64,000 nucleotides of DNA from Piromyces finnis. Taxonomy: Eukaryota; Neocallimastigomycota; Neocallimastigomycetes; Neocallimastigales; Neocallimastigaceae. A model generated the notes under the pieces. The model made no database searches, was not told the origin of the DNA, and worked only from the letters and a program-made list of their open reading frames with translations. The stretch is from assembly GCA_002104945.1 (NCBI GenBank), contig MCFH01000003.1, positions 1-64,000 on the forward strand, read 5' to 3'. Positions 12,952 to 25,300 of the stretch are shown here, piece by piece; position 1 is the first letter of the stretch, and every line of letters begins with the position of its first letter. The position numbers were made by a program, and so were the translations under genes.

Positions 12952-13863
12952 ATGACTCAACCAACACCTAAACCAGTTCAACAATTCCTAAAGCCTCAAG
13001 ATTTAGAAGAATTTAAGAAAAATCTTTGTGGTGAATTAGACAAGTATATCACTCAACAATTGGATAAAAATACCACCTCCTTGTTAGAACGTATGGATGC
13101 TATGTTAAAGGAACTTAAGAGTCGTGCTAATTATACTGAAACCGAAGAATCTCCTACTGATTATGATGAAGATCATGATGTTATAATGCGTAATAGAACC
13201 TATCCTATCAAACAAGTACCAGATCCAGGATTCTTTACTGGTGATACTACTCAGACTGAGTTATTCTGCGAACTCTGCCAAGCTACCTTTAAAACTCCAC
13301 CTAACAATCAACTATCTGAAGAAGTAAAAATTAACTTTGTTGTTGTTAGATTACGTGATTCTGCCAGAACTTGGTATCATATTAAATATAAAGATGGTAT
13401 TACTCCTATGACTATGAACGAACTATTAAGTGAATTAAACGAAGCTTTTTCAAATGTTACCAGTACCAAATTAGCCATGATTCAATTAATAGAATTAAGA
13501 CAAGCTTATGGAAAAGTGAACGATTATATTAACAAATTTAGAGATTTAAGTCGTTGTTTAGAGATAGATGACATTAGTCTTTCACTAATATTTTTAAATG
13601 GTTTACATCCAAAATATAAGAATGAAATTAAGAAAGCTGATATTTTACCTAACACTTTAAGTGAAATGGTTACAAAGTGTATAATTTTTGAAAATTCTCT
13701 TGCTACTAATAATAAATTAAATATCAATAATAATAATAATAAAAATCAACATTACAATAAGAGAAACAATAGGAAATTCAATAAGAATAAAACCCATTAT
13801 CAAAATTCAAACAATAATAATAATTATGTCAATAAAGTTCAAAAAATGAACTCAAAAAACTAA
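12952..13863 (+). CDS. Family B Gag (303 aa)
   Basis: Structural protein of the family B particle. ATG at 12952, 66 nt after the LTR. N-terminal coiled-coil-like charged region, then a capsid-like segment (PGFFTGDTTQTELFCELC; RLRDSARTWYHIKYKDG; VNDYINKFRDLSRCL) typical of gypsy Gag. The C-terminus is Asn/Lys-rich and lacks a CCHC knuckle, so nucleic acid binding is probably by the basic tail. It stops at 13861-13863 directly after the slippery heptamer. The downstream Pol has no ATG of its own, so Gag-Pol is inferred to arise by -1 frameshifting. Closest relative in the window is C Gag (21299-22321). Confidence 0.9.
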   Translation: MTQPTPKPVQQFLKPQDLEEFKKNLCGELDKYITQQLDKNTTSLLERMDAMLKELKSRANYTETEESPTDYDEDHDVIMRNRTYPIKQVPDPGFFTGDTTQTELFCELCQATFKTPPNNQLSEEVKINFVVVRLRDSARTWYHIKYKDGITPMTMNELLSELNEAFSNVTSTKLAMIQLIELRQAYGKVNDYINKFRDLSRCLEIDDISLSLIFLNGLHPKYKNEIKKADILPNTLSEMVTKCIIFENSLATNNKLNINNNNNKNQHYNKRNNRKFNKNKTHYQNSNNNNNYVNKVQKMNSKN

Positions 13864-13898
13864 GAAATGAACTCTCAAGAGAGTCTAAGAGAGTTCAT
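13854..13898 (+). promoter_or_regulatory. -1 ribosomal frameshift signal, family B gag/pol
   Basis: Slippery heptamer A AAA AAC (13854-13860) in the Gag frame, Gag stop 13861-13863 within a 6-nt spacer, then a perfect 10-bp stem (13867-13876 with 13889-13898, 12-nt loop). The -1 frame is open from the heptamer into protease. This is the canonical X XXY YYZ arrangement. Confidence 0.88.
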
Positions 13899-16800
13899 AA
13901 TACAAAAATAATACATTACAACTTTCCTACATATGACTCTAAAATAAATAAAAAATTGCCTACAACATTTTTCAACTTAAAATTTTTTATCCCAATTAAA
14001 TTAAACAAACTTTATGATTTAAAAAATTTAATTAATAAAAATCAATACAATTTAATTTTAGATAGTGGCTCATATTGCAACTTTATTTCAATCAACTTGG
14101 TCAATAAATTAAAACTAAAACCACACAAATTATTACACTCAATTGAAATAAATGGAATTAGTGGTTCAATATTTATTGATACATACACCTTCTTATATTT
14201 TAAGACTACTATCTATAATAATCATTCAAAATTTTTAATTACTTTTAAAGAAAAATTTCTAATTATTAAAAATCTTCCAACAGATTTGTTATTAGGCAAT
14301 AAATTTTTACACAAATATCAACTACATTTTAATTATAATAAAAATTTTGTATATTCAAGTTTAAATTTTAACAATTTTAAAAAATTAAATTCTAATAAAA
14401 TTATATATAAAATTAATAAAAACCGATTGAATAAATCCAAAAATTTAAAAATTAAAAACATTAATCATAATAAATTAACTTCCAATACATCTTTTAATAA
14501 TTTGAAAAATTACTCTAAACCAAAATATCAAAATTTCAGCTATAATTACTTTATTCACTCATTTTTAGCTAATAGTGAAAAAGATTATAATACTGATGAT
14601 GAAGATGATAATGAAGAAGACTTCAAATTAGAAGAAGTACCAGAACCATATCGTGATTTAGCGGAAGTTTTCAGCAAGGTTAAGGCTGATAAACTACCAC
14701 CACATAGGCTAACGGATTGTAAAATCGTTTTACAAAAAGATGCTTCTTTACATTATGGTCCTATATATCCTCTATCTGAAGATGAATCCCAAGTTCTTAA
14801 AGAATACATAGATGAAAATCTCAAGAAAGGATTCATTAGACCATCTGAATCTCCAGCTGGTTATCCTGTTTTATTTCAGAAAAAGAAGGATGGATCGTTA
14901 CGTCTTTGTATTGATTACAAAAAATTAAATGCAGTTACAATTCGCAATTCTTACCCACTTCCTCTAATTACTGATATTATCGAAAGAGTGAAAGGTGCTA
15001 AATTCTTTTCAAAATTAGATCTTCGTTCTGCTTACAATTTAGTGCGTATTCGTGAAGGAGACGAATATAAGACAGCTTTTAGAACTAAATATGGTCACTA
15101 TGAATATTTAGTAATGCCTTTTGGTTTAAGAAATGCCCCTGCTACATTTCAATCATTTATTAATTCAGTATTACGCCCTTATTTAGAAAAATTTGTTATT
15201 TTATATTTAGATGATATTCTGATTTACTCGGAAACATTAGATGAACATATACAACATGTTCGTACTGTTCTCCAAACATTACTCAAAAATAATTTATTTG
15301 CTAAATTAAAGAAATGTGAATTTCACAAGCCAGAAGTTGAATTTTTAGGACACGTTATATCAGGCAATGGTATATCTACTGATCCAAAGAAAATTAAATC
15401 TGTCCAAGAATGGCCTACACCTAATTGTGTAAAAGATGTTCAACGCTTTGTTGGATTATGATTATGCAACTATTATAGAAGATTTATAAAAGATTTTGCT
15501 ACTATTGCTAAACCGCTTCACAATTTAATAAAGAAAAATACTAGTTTTAATTGGAATGATAAATGTAATAACTCATTTTTAGAATTAAAAAAGAGACTAA
15601 TCTCTTCACCTATTTTATTACATCCAGATCCAACCAAACCATTTATTGTCGAATGCGATGCTAGTAATTTTGCCATTGGTTGTATACTTTCTCAAAAGGA
15701 TGAAGATAACAAATTACATCCTGTGGCATATTATTCAAGATGTTTAAACAATGCTGAATTAAATTATTCAATTACTGAAAAGGAACTTTTAGCTATAAAA
15801 TGTGCATTTTCTACCTGGAGACATTTATTACTAGGTGCTAAATACCAAGTAACCGTTTTTACTGACCATAAAAACCTTCTATACACCTTAGGTGGTAAAG
15901 TCGGAAACCAACGTCAACATCGTTGGCATTTATTTTTCCAAGAATATAATTTTCAATTAATATACCGCCAAGGAAGAAAAAATGGTAAACCTGATAGTTT
16001 GTCAAGAAGACCTGATTACGAGAAAAATAATGTTGAACCTAAACCAGAACATATATTAGATTATAAAAACGTTCCCGATACTCCATGTTTTGTTGGTATT
16101 GTTGGTTCCCTCATTGATCAAATAATCGAAAATTATAAGGATGATGAAAATGCGAATAATATTTATCTTTACTTTAGTCCTAATAATGCTAATCAAGGTT
16201 ACTTTTACAGACCTTTCAGAAAAATGGAAAAATTTAAAATAAAAAATAATTTAATTTTATATAATAATTTAATTTGTACCAGAAAAACTTCATGTAGATA
16301 TTCTAACCAGGTACCATGATAACGCTACTGCTGGTCATTTAGGTATTCGAAGAACTGAAGAACTAATTAACCGTAATTTTTGGTGGCCTAAAATGCATCA
16401 AGATATCGTAAATTTTGTCAATTCTTGCGAACAATGTTCCAGAAATAAAGTTAATAGACATAAAAGATATGATCTTTTAAGACCTTTAGAAATTCCTGAT
16501 CGCCCTTGGAAATCTATTGAAATCGATTTTCTTTGTGGTCTCCCTGAATCAAAAAAGTTTTCCGTTATAATGGTTGTTGTAGATCGCTTTTCAAAAATGA
16601 TTCACCTTATTCCGTTCAAAGAAATACCTACAGCTGAAGAAACTGCCAAAGCTTTCCTAAAAAATATTTTTAAACTCCATGGACTACCTACAGATATTTA
16701 TACGGACAGAGGAACACAATTTACTAGTGCTTTATGGATAGAAATTATGGAAAAATTGCGTGTTAAGCCAAAAATAGCTACCACAGATCACCATGAGACC

Positions 16801-17565
16801 GTTGGTCAAGTAGAACGTTGTAACTCTTTCATTGAACAATATTTACGTTGCTATTCAAGAACATTTTTCCACGATGACTGGATTGAATGGTTACATCTAG
16901 CTGAATTTGTTTATAATAATACAGTTCATGAATCTACAAAACAAACTCCATTTTTCATTAATTATGGATTCCACCCACCTATGGATGATGTCTTTTTGTT
17001 TCAAGGTTCTGATTCAAACTTTAAATACATTAAAGATGTTAGTAAAAATTTCCTTTTAGTTAAAGATGTTTTGCTTAGATCTCAAGATTTATACAAAAGA
17101 GCTGCCGATAAGAAAAGAATTATTGCTCCTGAATTGAATGAAGGACAAAAAGTTTGGATTCATGCACCTCCTGCTTTTGCTACTACTGAAAATGCCAAAC
17201 TAGCGCCTCGTAAGTATGGTCCTTACAAGGTTTTAGAAGTTTTAAACAATGGTAATTATAAAATAGATATTTCAAAATCACCTTTTCCAAAACACCACCC
17301 TGTATTTCACATATCGGAACTTGAACCTTATGTATCTACGCCAGATAAATTTAAAAATAGATTTAAATATAAAGAAACTAATGCAGAAATTATAGAAATT
17401 GGTGACTTTAGGACAAATTATAAAGAAAAACGCTACGAATATAAAATTCGTTATAATCACCGCCTAAGTTGGCACTGGGTTCCTGCTACAGTAATAGAAA
17501 GTAACCCAAGATATCAAGAATTATTAATTCAATTCAATAAAAGTATTAGAAAACACAAAATCTAA
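13863..17565 (+). pseudogene. Family B Pol (protease, RT, RNase H, integrase), two lesions
   Basis: Reached by -1 frameshift. Protease LDSGSYCNF near 14061; RT with YLDDIL near 15203; RNase H ECDASNFAIG near 15655; integrase zinc segment and MVVVDRFSK region; catalytic EIDFLCGLP (about 16520), TDRGTQF (about 16702) and QVERCNS (about 16807); C-terminal chromodomain-like fold (about 17386-17540). Two lesions. First, a 6-nt tandem duplication introduces TGA at 15459-15461 (TTATGATTATGC where relatives have one unit). Second, a frameshift near 16275-16290 in the RNase H/integrase linker, after which reading continues in the +1 frame to 17565. The remainder is conserved, so inactivation is recent. 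Compare the C Pol, which lacks both lesions. Confidence 0.92.
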
Positions 17566-18489
17566 TTCTTTAAATTGCATTTCAACAATTTTATTTTTTA
17601 AAAAATTTATTAATATCTTTCACTAACATTATGTTTTATTATAATTTGTATTACTCATCTAATACATTTCAACACAAATTTCAAAAATTTTTTCTATGAA
17701 TGTTAAATTTCAATTCAATAATTTTTGATCCAACAATTTTATCAATTTATTTAATTTAAAACACAAAATTTTTATAATGAAAATTAAATATTTAAAGAGA
17801 ATAATTTTCAATTTATTTTAGCAGTACAATTACAAATATTTATATGTTGTTAATGCTTATTTTATTCTCTATTCAATAGTATCAATTTCAATATTGTCAC
17901 TATCTCGATCGATCATTAAAATCAATATTCTTTCAGTGACATTTTTTCAAAAAGTTTAGTTCAAAATTTTTTTTGTATTTAATGAAAAAATTTTTTATTA
18001 TTAAAAATTTTTCAAAAATTTCAAAAATTTTTTTTTTTTTTCAAAATCATATTAATTAAAGTTTATTTGATCAATTTTTGAAATTTCAATTATTTTAGCA
18101 AATGTTAACATTTTTCAAAAATAAAAAGTGTTTCAATATCCTAGGAATAATATTTCTTATTCAAATTTTAATTTTTCGTACGAATTTCAATTTTTTCACT
18201 CAATGATCAATTTAAATTTCAACATTTCTTTCAAAAATTTTATGAATTTGACTGAATGTTACACAAGAAAATATTTTTTAATTTTATTTCATATATTGCA
18301 ATATATTCAACATATTATATTAAATATATTCTTTATTTAGTTACCATTTTATTTCATGTTACACATACAACTATATATTGGTTTATATTTAATATATACT
18401 ACTTCAATTTATTTCAATTATACTTTATTATACAACTTTATTTTATATTATTTCAATCGCCTGGTATTCGATTTTTTTTGGCGGAGCGA
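17566..18489 (+). other. Family B 3' UTR with pre-PPT hairpin and PPT
   Basis: Long AT-rich, T/A-homopolymer-rich untranslated region; no gene seen. Near its end, hairpin AATCG/CGATT (18455-18459 with 18469-18473, loop CCTGGTATT) precedes a T-run and the purine tract GGCGGAGCGA next to the LTR. The loop resembles those of C and E. Confidence 0.75.
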
Positions 18490-19617
18490 TGTCACGAATA
18501 CTAGTGAAATTACAATTTCAAGATCACTTGGAATTGTGAAATCACTTATGAAAATTCAAAATCAACAAATAGTTTATTTTCAAATAAATTATAAAATTAT
18601 ATTAAGAAATATTTAAAAATTTAGGAAAGGTTAAAATATGACCTTAACCCTTAATAATTTTTATAATAAATAACTTTAACCCTTATCGTTAAAATGGAAT
18701 AAGAAAAAACACGCGTATCTCCTCAACGAATGACGATTTTTGAATAAAAATGTTTTGGTTATAATTACGTTCGTTAGAAAGCCACGCTCGAGACAAACAA
18801 CATATCTTAAAATCAGGTCAATATCTCTGCTGGTTCACGAGATATTCCAATTCAAAGATATTTTGTTAGCAATGATTAATTGTTTATTCAGAGAATGATC
18901 ACCCCTGATATATCAAACATAAATCATTCACTCAAAGTATAAAAATTATTGTTTAATTAAATTAAAATTATTTTCCGGAACTAATTAACTTTATTTTATA
19001 ATAATTATTTCAATAACATAATTTATAATCTTTGAACTAGAGGATTATAATTATTAATATTATATTCAATGAATTATATTATAATTAAGAAATAATTAAT
19101 ATTATGAATATTATAAACAATAGTTATTTTTTAATAATTAGGAATAAGTCTTAAGTTTAGTTTAAGTATTATAAAATATATTATGAATATAATCATGTAT
19201 TGAAAAGTTATTTTATTATTAAATGTAAAATTACAAATAGTATAAATAGTTTAGAATAGTTATGAAATTAAAATCTTTGTAAAGATTATTAACCAAAAAT
19301 TATTAACCATAAATTATTAAATTATTAACTATAAATTATTAACTAAAGATTATTAACTAGAAATTATTAACTATTAATAATAATTAATACTTAATGAGTA
19401 TTACTACTAAATAATCTTATTATTATATTTTAGCAATATATTATTAAATAAAATAAAAGAAATTATTTTAACCATAATATATAATATAATTATTCATTTA
19501 TAAATCAATTAAGATTATTTTAATAAAACATTTTTTTTTTCTAACCTAGTTATCTTTTAACCTTTTATTTAATTTAATATTTTAATATTAAATTATAAGT
19601 TTAGTAAAACTTTTACA
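18490..19617 (+). repeat. Family B 3' LTR (1128 bp)
   Basis: Same ends and length as 11758-12885. Right flank AACCA (19618-19622) equals the 5' flank of the inverted B LTR at 29472-30599, marking a recombination breakpoint somewhere in this LTR. Confidence 0.93.
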
Positions 19618-20064
19618 AACCATATATTCTGGTTAACATTTATTGGCCAGAAATATGCATAACCATATATTAATGGTTATTAAATAAATACAAAGTTTAT
19701 TTACTTCACCCAATCAAGTGGTTTAGTAAATAAACTATTATAGTTAAATAGTATAGTCTAAACTAACGTTAAACACTTTAGCGTTAGTATTAAAGTAAAT
19801 TAATAGCTATAATAATAATTAATGTATATAATTATAACTAATAAATAAAAGATAATAATTATAATAATTATTTAAGTAAATAATATTTCATATTAATATT
19901 TATTTGTTTTATATTTATTTTTGTGTTATAATATTTATTTTAGTTCTTTTATTATTTTTTATAAAACTTTATTTAGTTATTAACTCGTATAGAGAGGTAA
20001 TAACTAACTTAATTAGCTTGTTTTATTTAACCTATTAACTAACATATATAAAAAACCTTTTACA
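19618..20064 (+). repeat. Family D LTR, 3' part (interrupted by B)
   Basis: Matches 51138-51588 of the D LTR, ending ACCTTTTACA and followed by AATTT (20065-20069). The first 54 bp of this LTR are found inverted at 30600-30653. A copy of the AATTT duplication lies in inverse orientation at 36738-36742 beside tRNA-Arg. Contains the D hairpin ACTAACG/CGTTAGT region. Confidence 0.85.
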
Positions 20065-20123
20065 AATTTTGTTGGTACACCACATTCAGAAAAATGCAAT
20101 AAATCCATATATTTGGTAAATGA
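20065..20123. other. Spacer between D remnant and family C
   Basis: 59 bp holding the D target duplication AATTT at its left and the C target duplication AATGA (20119-20123) at its right. No gene. Confidence 0.7.
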
Positions 20124-21263
20124 TGTGAAGATATTAACTGGATTTAAAACAAATTCAGATAATATCTATAATTAATTAAACATAATGATTATAATTAAAT
20201 AATTTCAATAATTATTTTAAAACACTTTTAAAAGTCACCTTTTAAATTTTGATTCAGTGAAAGGGTTATGATTTCAAAAATTTAATATCAATACACTATA
20301 ACCCTTAACCAAAAATAAGCAAGTACGAAATAAGGCGTAACTCGCCAAAAACGATCGCTACGGCTGTAAGTGCTACGGTGATGAAACTAGGTTTATTGGA
20401 AAGCTTAGGAAGAAAGCTACAATTTGGTACAATCGCGGTCCTTCTAACTGATCATTTAAGGAAGTTATGATCATTTAAAGATTTTATTAGGTAAATTAAA
20501 ATCAATATGATATCAAGTATGGATCATAAATATTTCTTATGACTTGATGAAATTAAAAATATATCAATAGGAATTTTAGTTATATTAATTTAATTAATGA
20601 TAACGATTGTTACTAAAAATAGAACTAGACCCATTTAGGTGTAACAGTTAACACCTATAAATTAAATAATCTTAATTATTATAAAATAGGTTAACGGCAA
20701 GTTTTATTAGAAATAATTTTGAAAATAATAATTATTTAATTATAACAAATATGTTATGGTAATATCAATTAATAATGATGAATTATTAATTGAATAGTTT
20801 TTATAATTACTAATTAGGATCAACTGTTTAAATGATTAATCATATGTTTATTTTATTTTATGTCATGACAAACAAACAAACAAACAAACAAACAAACAAT
20901 CTTATTACTTATTTAATTATATTACTAATATATTACATGTAATACTTTATTCTTATTAATATCAATTTAATAATCTGAACAAAGAATATAAAAGAAAATG
21001 AATTGAATTCGATTTTAATTCTTTGTAAAGATTATAGTTATAATCTTAATTATATAGTTACTTATAATATCATTTATATTATTATTATTAAATAAATAAA
21101 AAATTTATAAAAAGTTATTTTAAAGTAAATATAAATTTTTCATTTTTCATTTGGGAGTTTAAGGTGTTATTTTATAATTAAATTTAATTTCTTAAAAAAC
21201 ATTTTTACTATATAATTAATAACATTCTGACCTGGCCGCATAACCAAACCCAAAAACTTAACA
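20124..21263 (+). repeat. Family C 5' LTR (1140 bp)
   Basis: TGTGAAGATATTAACTGG to AAAACTTAACA. TATAAAAG at 20997-21004; predicted RNA start GTAAAGATTAT at 21025-21035. Contains a CAAA microsatellite (about 20869-20898). It differs from the 3' LTR by one CAAA unit. The 5-bp target duplication AATGA matches 27672-27676, so this element is a clean insertion. Confidence 0.95.
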
Positions 21264-21274
21264 ATAATCTTTAC
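21264..21274 (+). promoter_or_regulatory. Family C self-priming PBS
   Basis: ATAATCTTTAC immediately after the LTR, exact complement of 21025-21035. Same PBS as family B although the LTR bodies differ greatly. Confidence 0.85.
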
Positions 21275-21298
21275 CCGCTTTTTAGTGGCTACTTTAGA

Positions 21299-22321
21299 AT
21301 GTTCACTCCGGTTCCTAATTTCCCAGACGAGGTAAACCAACTAAGAGAGGATGCTACTCAGACTGCCAAGGATATCATTGAGGGTATCAATGAAAATTTG
21401 GTTTTCCGTGAAGATTTTCAAAATTTTTCCAATGATGTGAATAATCGTTTAAATGAAATCATGAGTGTATTAACCAATATGAATAATAATCAAACTGCTC
21501 AGAATGAAGATGAACAACCATTGTTACATACCAATTATGATAGGATAGCTACTCCAAGACCTACTGTCTTTAGAGATGATGAATCTACTTCAACAAGATT
21601 TGATTTGGATCATGATGTTATCATGAGAGGCCGTTTTGCTACTCCAATCACTCAAGTGCCAGATCCAGGTATGTTCTCCGGTAAGACTAGTGATACCGAT
21701 TTGTTTTGTCAATTATGTGAAGATACTTTCAAAACTCTACCAAATCGAACTTTACCAGAAGAAACAAAAATTAATTTTGTACAATCCCGTCTTCGTGATG
21801 CTGCTAGAAATTGGTATCTTGCCAAGTACAAGGATAATATTTATCCATCTACCATGCAAGAATTGTTGGATGGACTAAGAATTGCTTTCTCAAATGTTGC
21901 TAGTTACAAGATAGCTAAAATCAAAATAATGCGTTTAAAACAACAATATGGTAAAATAAATGATTATATCGAGGAATTCCGCTCTCTTTCACAACAATTT
22001 AAATGGAATGAAGAAGCATTATCTTTAATCTTTTATAATGGTTTACATCCCAAATATCAGGAAGAAATTGAAAAGATGGAGGTATTTCCAACCACCATGG
22101 AGTCCATTATAACTAGATGTATTTTGATCGAAAGTTTTCTTTCTACAAAGAATAAGATTAACCAGTCTTCCAACTCTAAATCTAACAAGAAAAGAAATTC
22201 ACATTTCAACCACCACAGATCATACAACAACAACAACAATAACAACAATAACTTCCAAAAATATAATAATAATTACAATAACAACAATTATAAAGCTCAA
22301 AAAATTAGTTCAAAAAACTAA
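21299..22321 (+). CDS. Family C Gag (340 aa)
   Basis: ATG 21299, 35 nt after the LTR. The capsid-like core is homologous to B Gag (PGMFSGKTSDTDLFCQLCEDTF; RLRDAARNWYLAKYKD; INDYIEEFRSLSQQF). A coiled-coil-like N-terminus with QNED-rich linker precedes it. The C-terminal tail is Asn- and basic-rich with no CCHC knuckle. Ends at TAA 22319-22321 right after a slippery heptamer. Intact. Expected to assemble the particle and to be extended to Gag-Pol by -1 frameshift. Confidence 0.92.
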   Translation: MFTPVPNFPDEVNQLREDATQTAKDIIEGINENLVFREDFQNFSNDVNNRLNEIMSVLTNMNNNQTAQNEDEQPLLHTNYDRIATPRPTVFRDDESTSTRFDLDHDVIMRGRFATPITQVPDPGMFSGKTSDTDLFCQLCEDTFKTLPNRTLPEETKINFVQSRLRDAARNWYLAKYKDNIYPSTMQELLDGLRIAFSNVASYKIAKIKIMRLKQQYGKINDYIEEFRSLSQQFKWNEEALSLIFYNGLHPKYQEEIEKMEVFPTTMESIITRCILIESFLSTKNKINQSSNSKSNKKRNSHFNHHRSYNNNNNNNNNFQKYNNNYNNNNYKAQKISSKN

Positions 22322-22344
22322 ATAAAGGACTTCCATTGAAGTCC
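22312..22344 (+). promoter_or_regulatory. -1 ribosomal frameshift signal, family C gag/pol
   Basis: A AAA AAC at 22312-22318, Gag stop in an 8-nt spacer, then a perfect 7-bp stem GGACTTC/GAAGTCC (22327-22333 with 22338-22344, 4-nt loop). The -1 frame continues into protease and Pol has no ATG upstream. Confidence 0.88.
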
Positions 22345-25300
22345 CATCACCACTCGAATACAAAAATATTAAACTACACTTTTCCCACTATCAACAAAGA
22401 TAATACATTACCTTCAACATTTTTCACTTTTAATACATATGTATTATCCAATAATGGAGGTACAAATAATGTACATAATAAAATTGCATGTACATCACTA
22501 TTAGATAGTGGATCTTATTGTAATTTTATGTCGTACAAACTATTACGTACATTACAATTACATCCTCATAAAATTAATAATGTTATCACTGTACAAGGTA
22601 TCAGTGGTACCTCAATTGAACTTGATGAATATATCAACCTAAACTTTCAGTTAAAACTATTTATCAACAATAAATTCCATTTCATCAATTTCAAAGAAAA
22701 ATTTTTACTAGCGGATTATATTCCGACAGATTTATTATTTGGAAATATATTCATGTCCAAATATGAAATTCATTATAATTATAATAAAAATTATTTATAT
22801 TCAAATTTAAAATATGATTTTAACAGAAAGAAATTCAATATGAAGCATGCTACTAAATTTTTAAAATTAGAACAATTCATTTCTTATAATAGAAATGACA
22901 TAAATGTTACACCTACCACTTCTACAGGTGTAAATAACACAAAAAATAAAAATAAAAATTATTCCACCAATTTTTATAATTTAAAAAATAAAATTCATAA
23001 TTTTTATTTCAGATCTAAAACCTTTAGTAAGAAGAAAAATGGTCGATTCCACAAATTTAACCCTAAACGTTCCAAATTTTTTAGAAAAGTTATATTAAAT
23101 AAAAATAATTATGATAGATATAATTATAATTATTTAATTCATACTTTTTTGTCCGAAAAACCAGAAGAAGTAAGCAATTTAGAAGAACATACTATTGAAG
23201 ATATTCCAAAACCCTATCGAGATTTGGCAAAAGTTTTCAGCAAACAAGAAGCTGATAAACTACCACCACATAGAATTACAGATTGTAAAATAGTACTAGA
23301 AAAAGATGCTACTCTTCATTATGGTCCCATCTATCCCTTATCAGAAGAAGAATCAAAAGTTTTAGAAGAGTATATCAAGGAAAATTTAGAAAAAGGCTTT
23401 ATTAGACCATCCGAATCACCTGCAGGATATCCAGTGGTGTTCCAGAAAAAGAAAGATGGTACTCTTAGAGTTTGTATTGATTATAAAAAACTCAATTCTG
23501 TAACGATACGTAACTCCTACCCAATACCACTTATTACCGACATTATAGAACGTGTCAAAGGTGCAAAGTATTTCACCAAGCTCGACTTACGCTCTGCTTA
23601 TAATTTAGTTAGAATAAGAAATGGTGATGAATATAAAACTGCTTTTCGCACAAAGTTTGGTCACTATGAATATTTAGTGATGCCATTTGGTTTACGTAAC
23701 GCTCCTGCTACTTTTCAGGCATTTATAAATTCTGTTCTCAGACCTTTCTTGGAAAAATCTGTTATTCTCTATTTGGATGATATTCTTATATTTTCAAAAA
23801 CCTTAGAAGAACACCACCAACATGTACGTGAAGTTCTTTCTAAACTATTAGAAAATAATTTATATGCTAAACTTCCTTAATGTGAATTTGACAAACCACA
23901 AGTTGAATTCTTAGGATATGTTATTTCAGGTTCAGGAATTGCTACCGACCCAAAAAAGATAGAGTCAATCAAAAATTGGCCTATTCCTACTACAGTTAAG
24001 GATGTACAAAGATTTTTAGGTCTTTGTAACTACTATAGACGCTTTGTAATGAATTTTGCAGACTTGGCTAAACCCCTCCACAACCTAACAAAAAAGAATG
24101 CAAAGTTCAAATGGTCCACAGAATGTGAATCCTCATTTAACATTTTAAAAACGCGTTTAACTTCAGCACCTATTTTATCACATCCTGATCCTCAAAAACA
24201 ATATATTTTAGAATGTGATGCAAGTAATGTTGCTATCGGTTCTATACTTTCTCAATATGATTCAGAAAATCGTCTACATCCTGTTGCTTACTACTCCAGA
24301 AGTCTAAGTAGTTCTGAAGTTAATTATTCTATAACAGATAAAGAACTATTAGCCATTAAGGATTCTTTCTCTACTTGGAGGCACCTTCTTCTTGGTGCTA
24401 AATATAAAATAAAAGTTTACACTGATCATAGAAATTTACTTTATACTCTTGGAGGAAAGGTAGGTAATCAAAGACAACATCGTTGGCACCTTTTCTTTCA
24501 AGAATACGACTTTGAACTTATATACAGACAAGGTCGTAAGAATGGTAAACCTGATAGTCTATCTCGCAGACCTGACTACATGGATAGGACTTATGAAGAA
24601 AAGCCAGAATATATTTTAGACTCAAAAAATGTAAAACTAATACCAAGTTTCATTGGTATTATGAGTAACTTCTTGGAACAAGTTATTCAATACTTAAAGG
24701 ACGACGAAACTGCTAAGGATATTATGCTATATTTCAGCCCACATAATGACCAAAAGGCTTATAGACCATTTAGGAAAATGAACAAGTTTGAATTAAAAAA
24801 TAATCTTATTTTATATAATAACTTAGTTTATATCCCTGAGAAACTACGTTTAGATGTTCTTATGAAATATCATGAACAACCCTCTGCTGGACATCTTGGT
24901 ATAAAAAGGACTTTAGAATTGATAACTCGAAATTTTTGGTGGCCTAAAATTAAGGATGATGTCACTAAATTTGTTAATTCTTGTGAAACATGCACAAGAA
25001 ATAAAGTAACTAGACATCGGAAATATGGAAAATTACAACCTTTAGATACTCCAGAACGTCCATGGAAATCTATAGAAATTGACTTTCTTTGTGGCCTTCC
25101 TGAGTCTAAAGGGTACACCGTAATTATGGTAGTGGTTGACCGCTTTTCTAAAATGATTCACTTAGTGCCGTTTAAACAAGTTCCAAACGCAGCACAAACT
25201 GCAAAAGCTTTTTTGAACAATGTATATCGTTTACATGGTCTCCCTTATGACCTATATACTGATAGAGGCTCACAATTTACAAGTGATGTTTGGCTCGAAT

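Noticed and set aside
3164-23880. In-frame TGA/TAA codons in several Pol genes as evidence for a recoded genetic code
   Set aside because: The homologous codons in sister copies are sense (TGG or Lys), and the same stop codons terminate the intact ORFs, so these are mutations.
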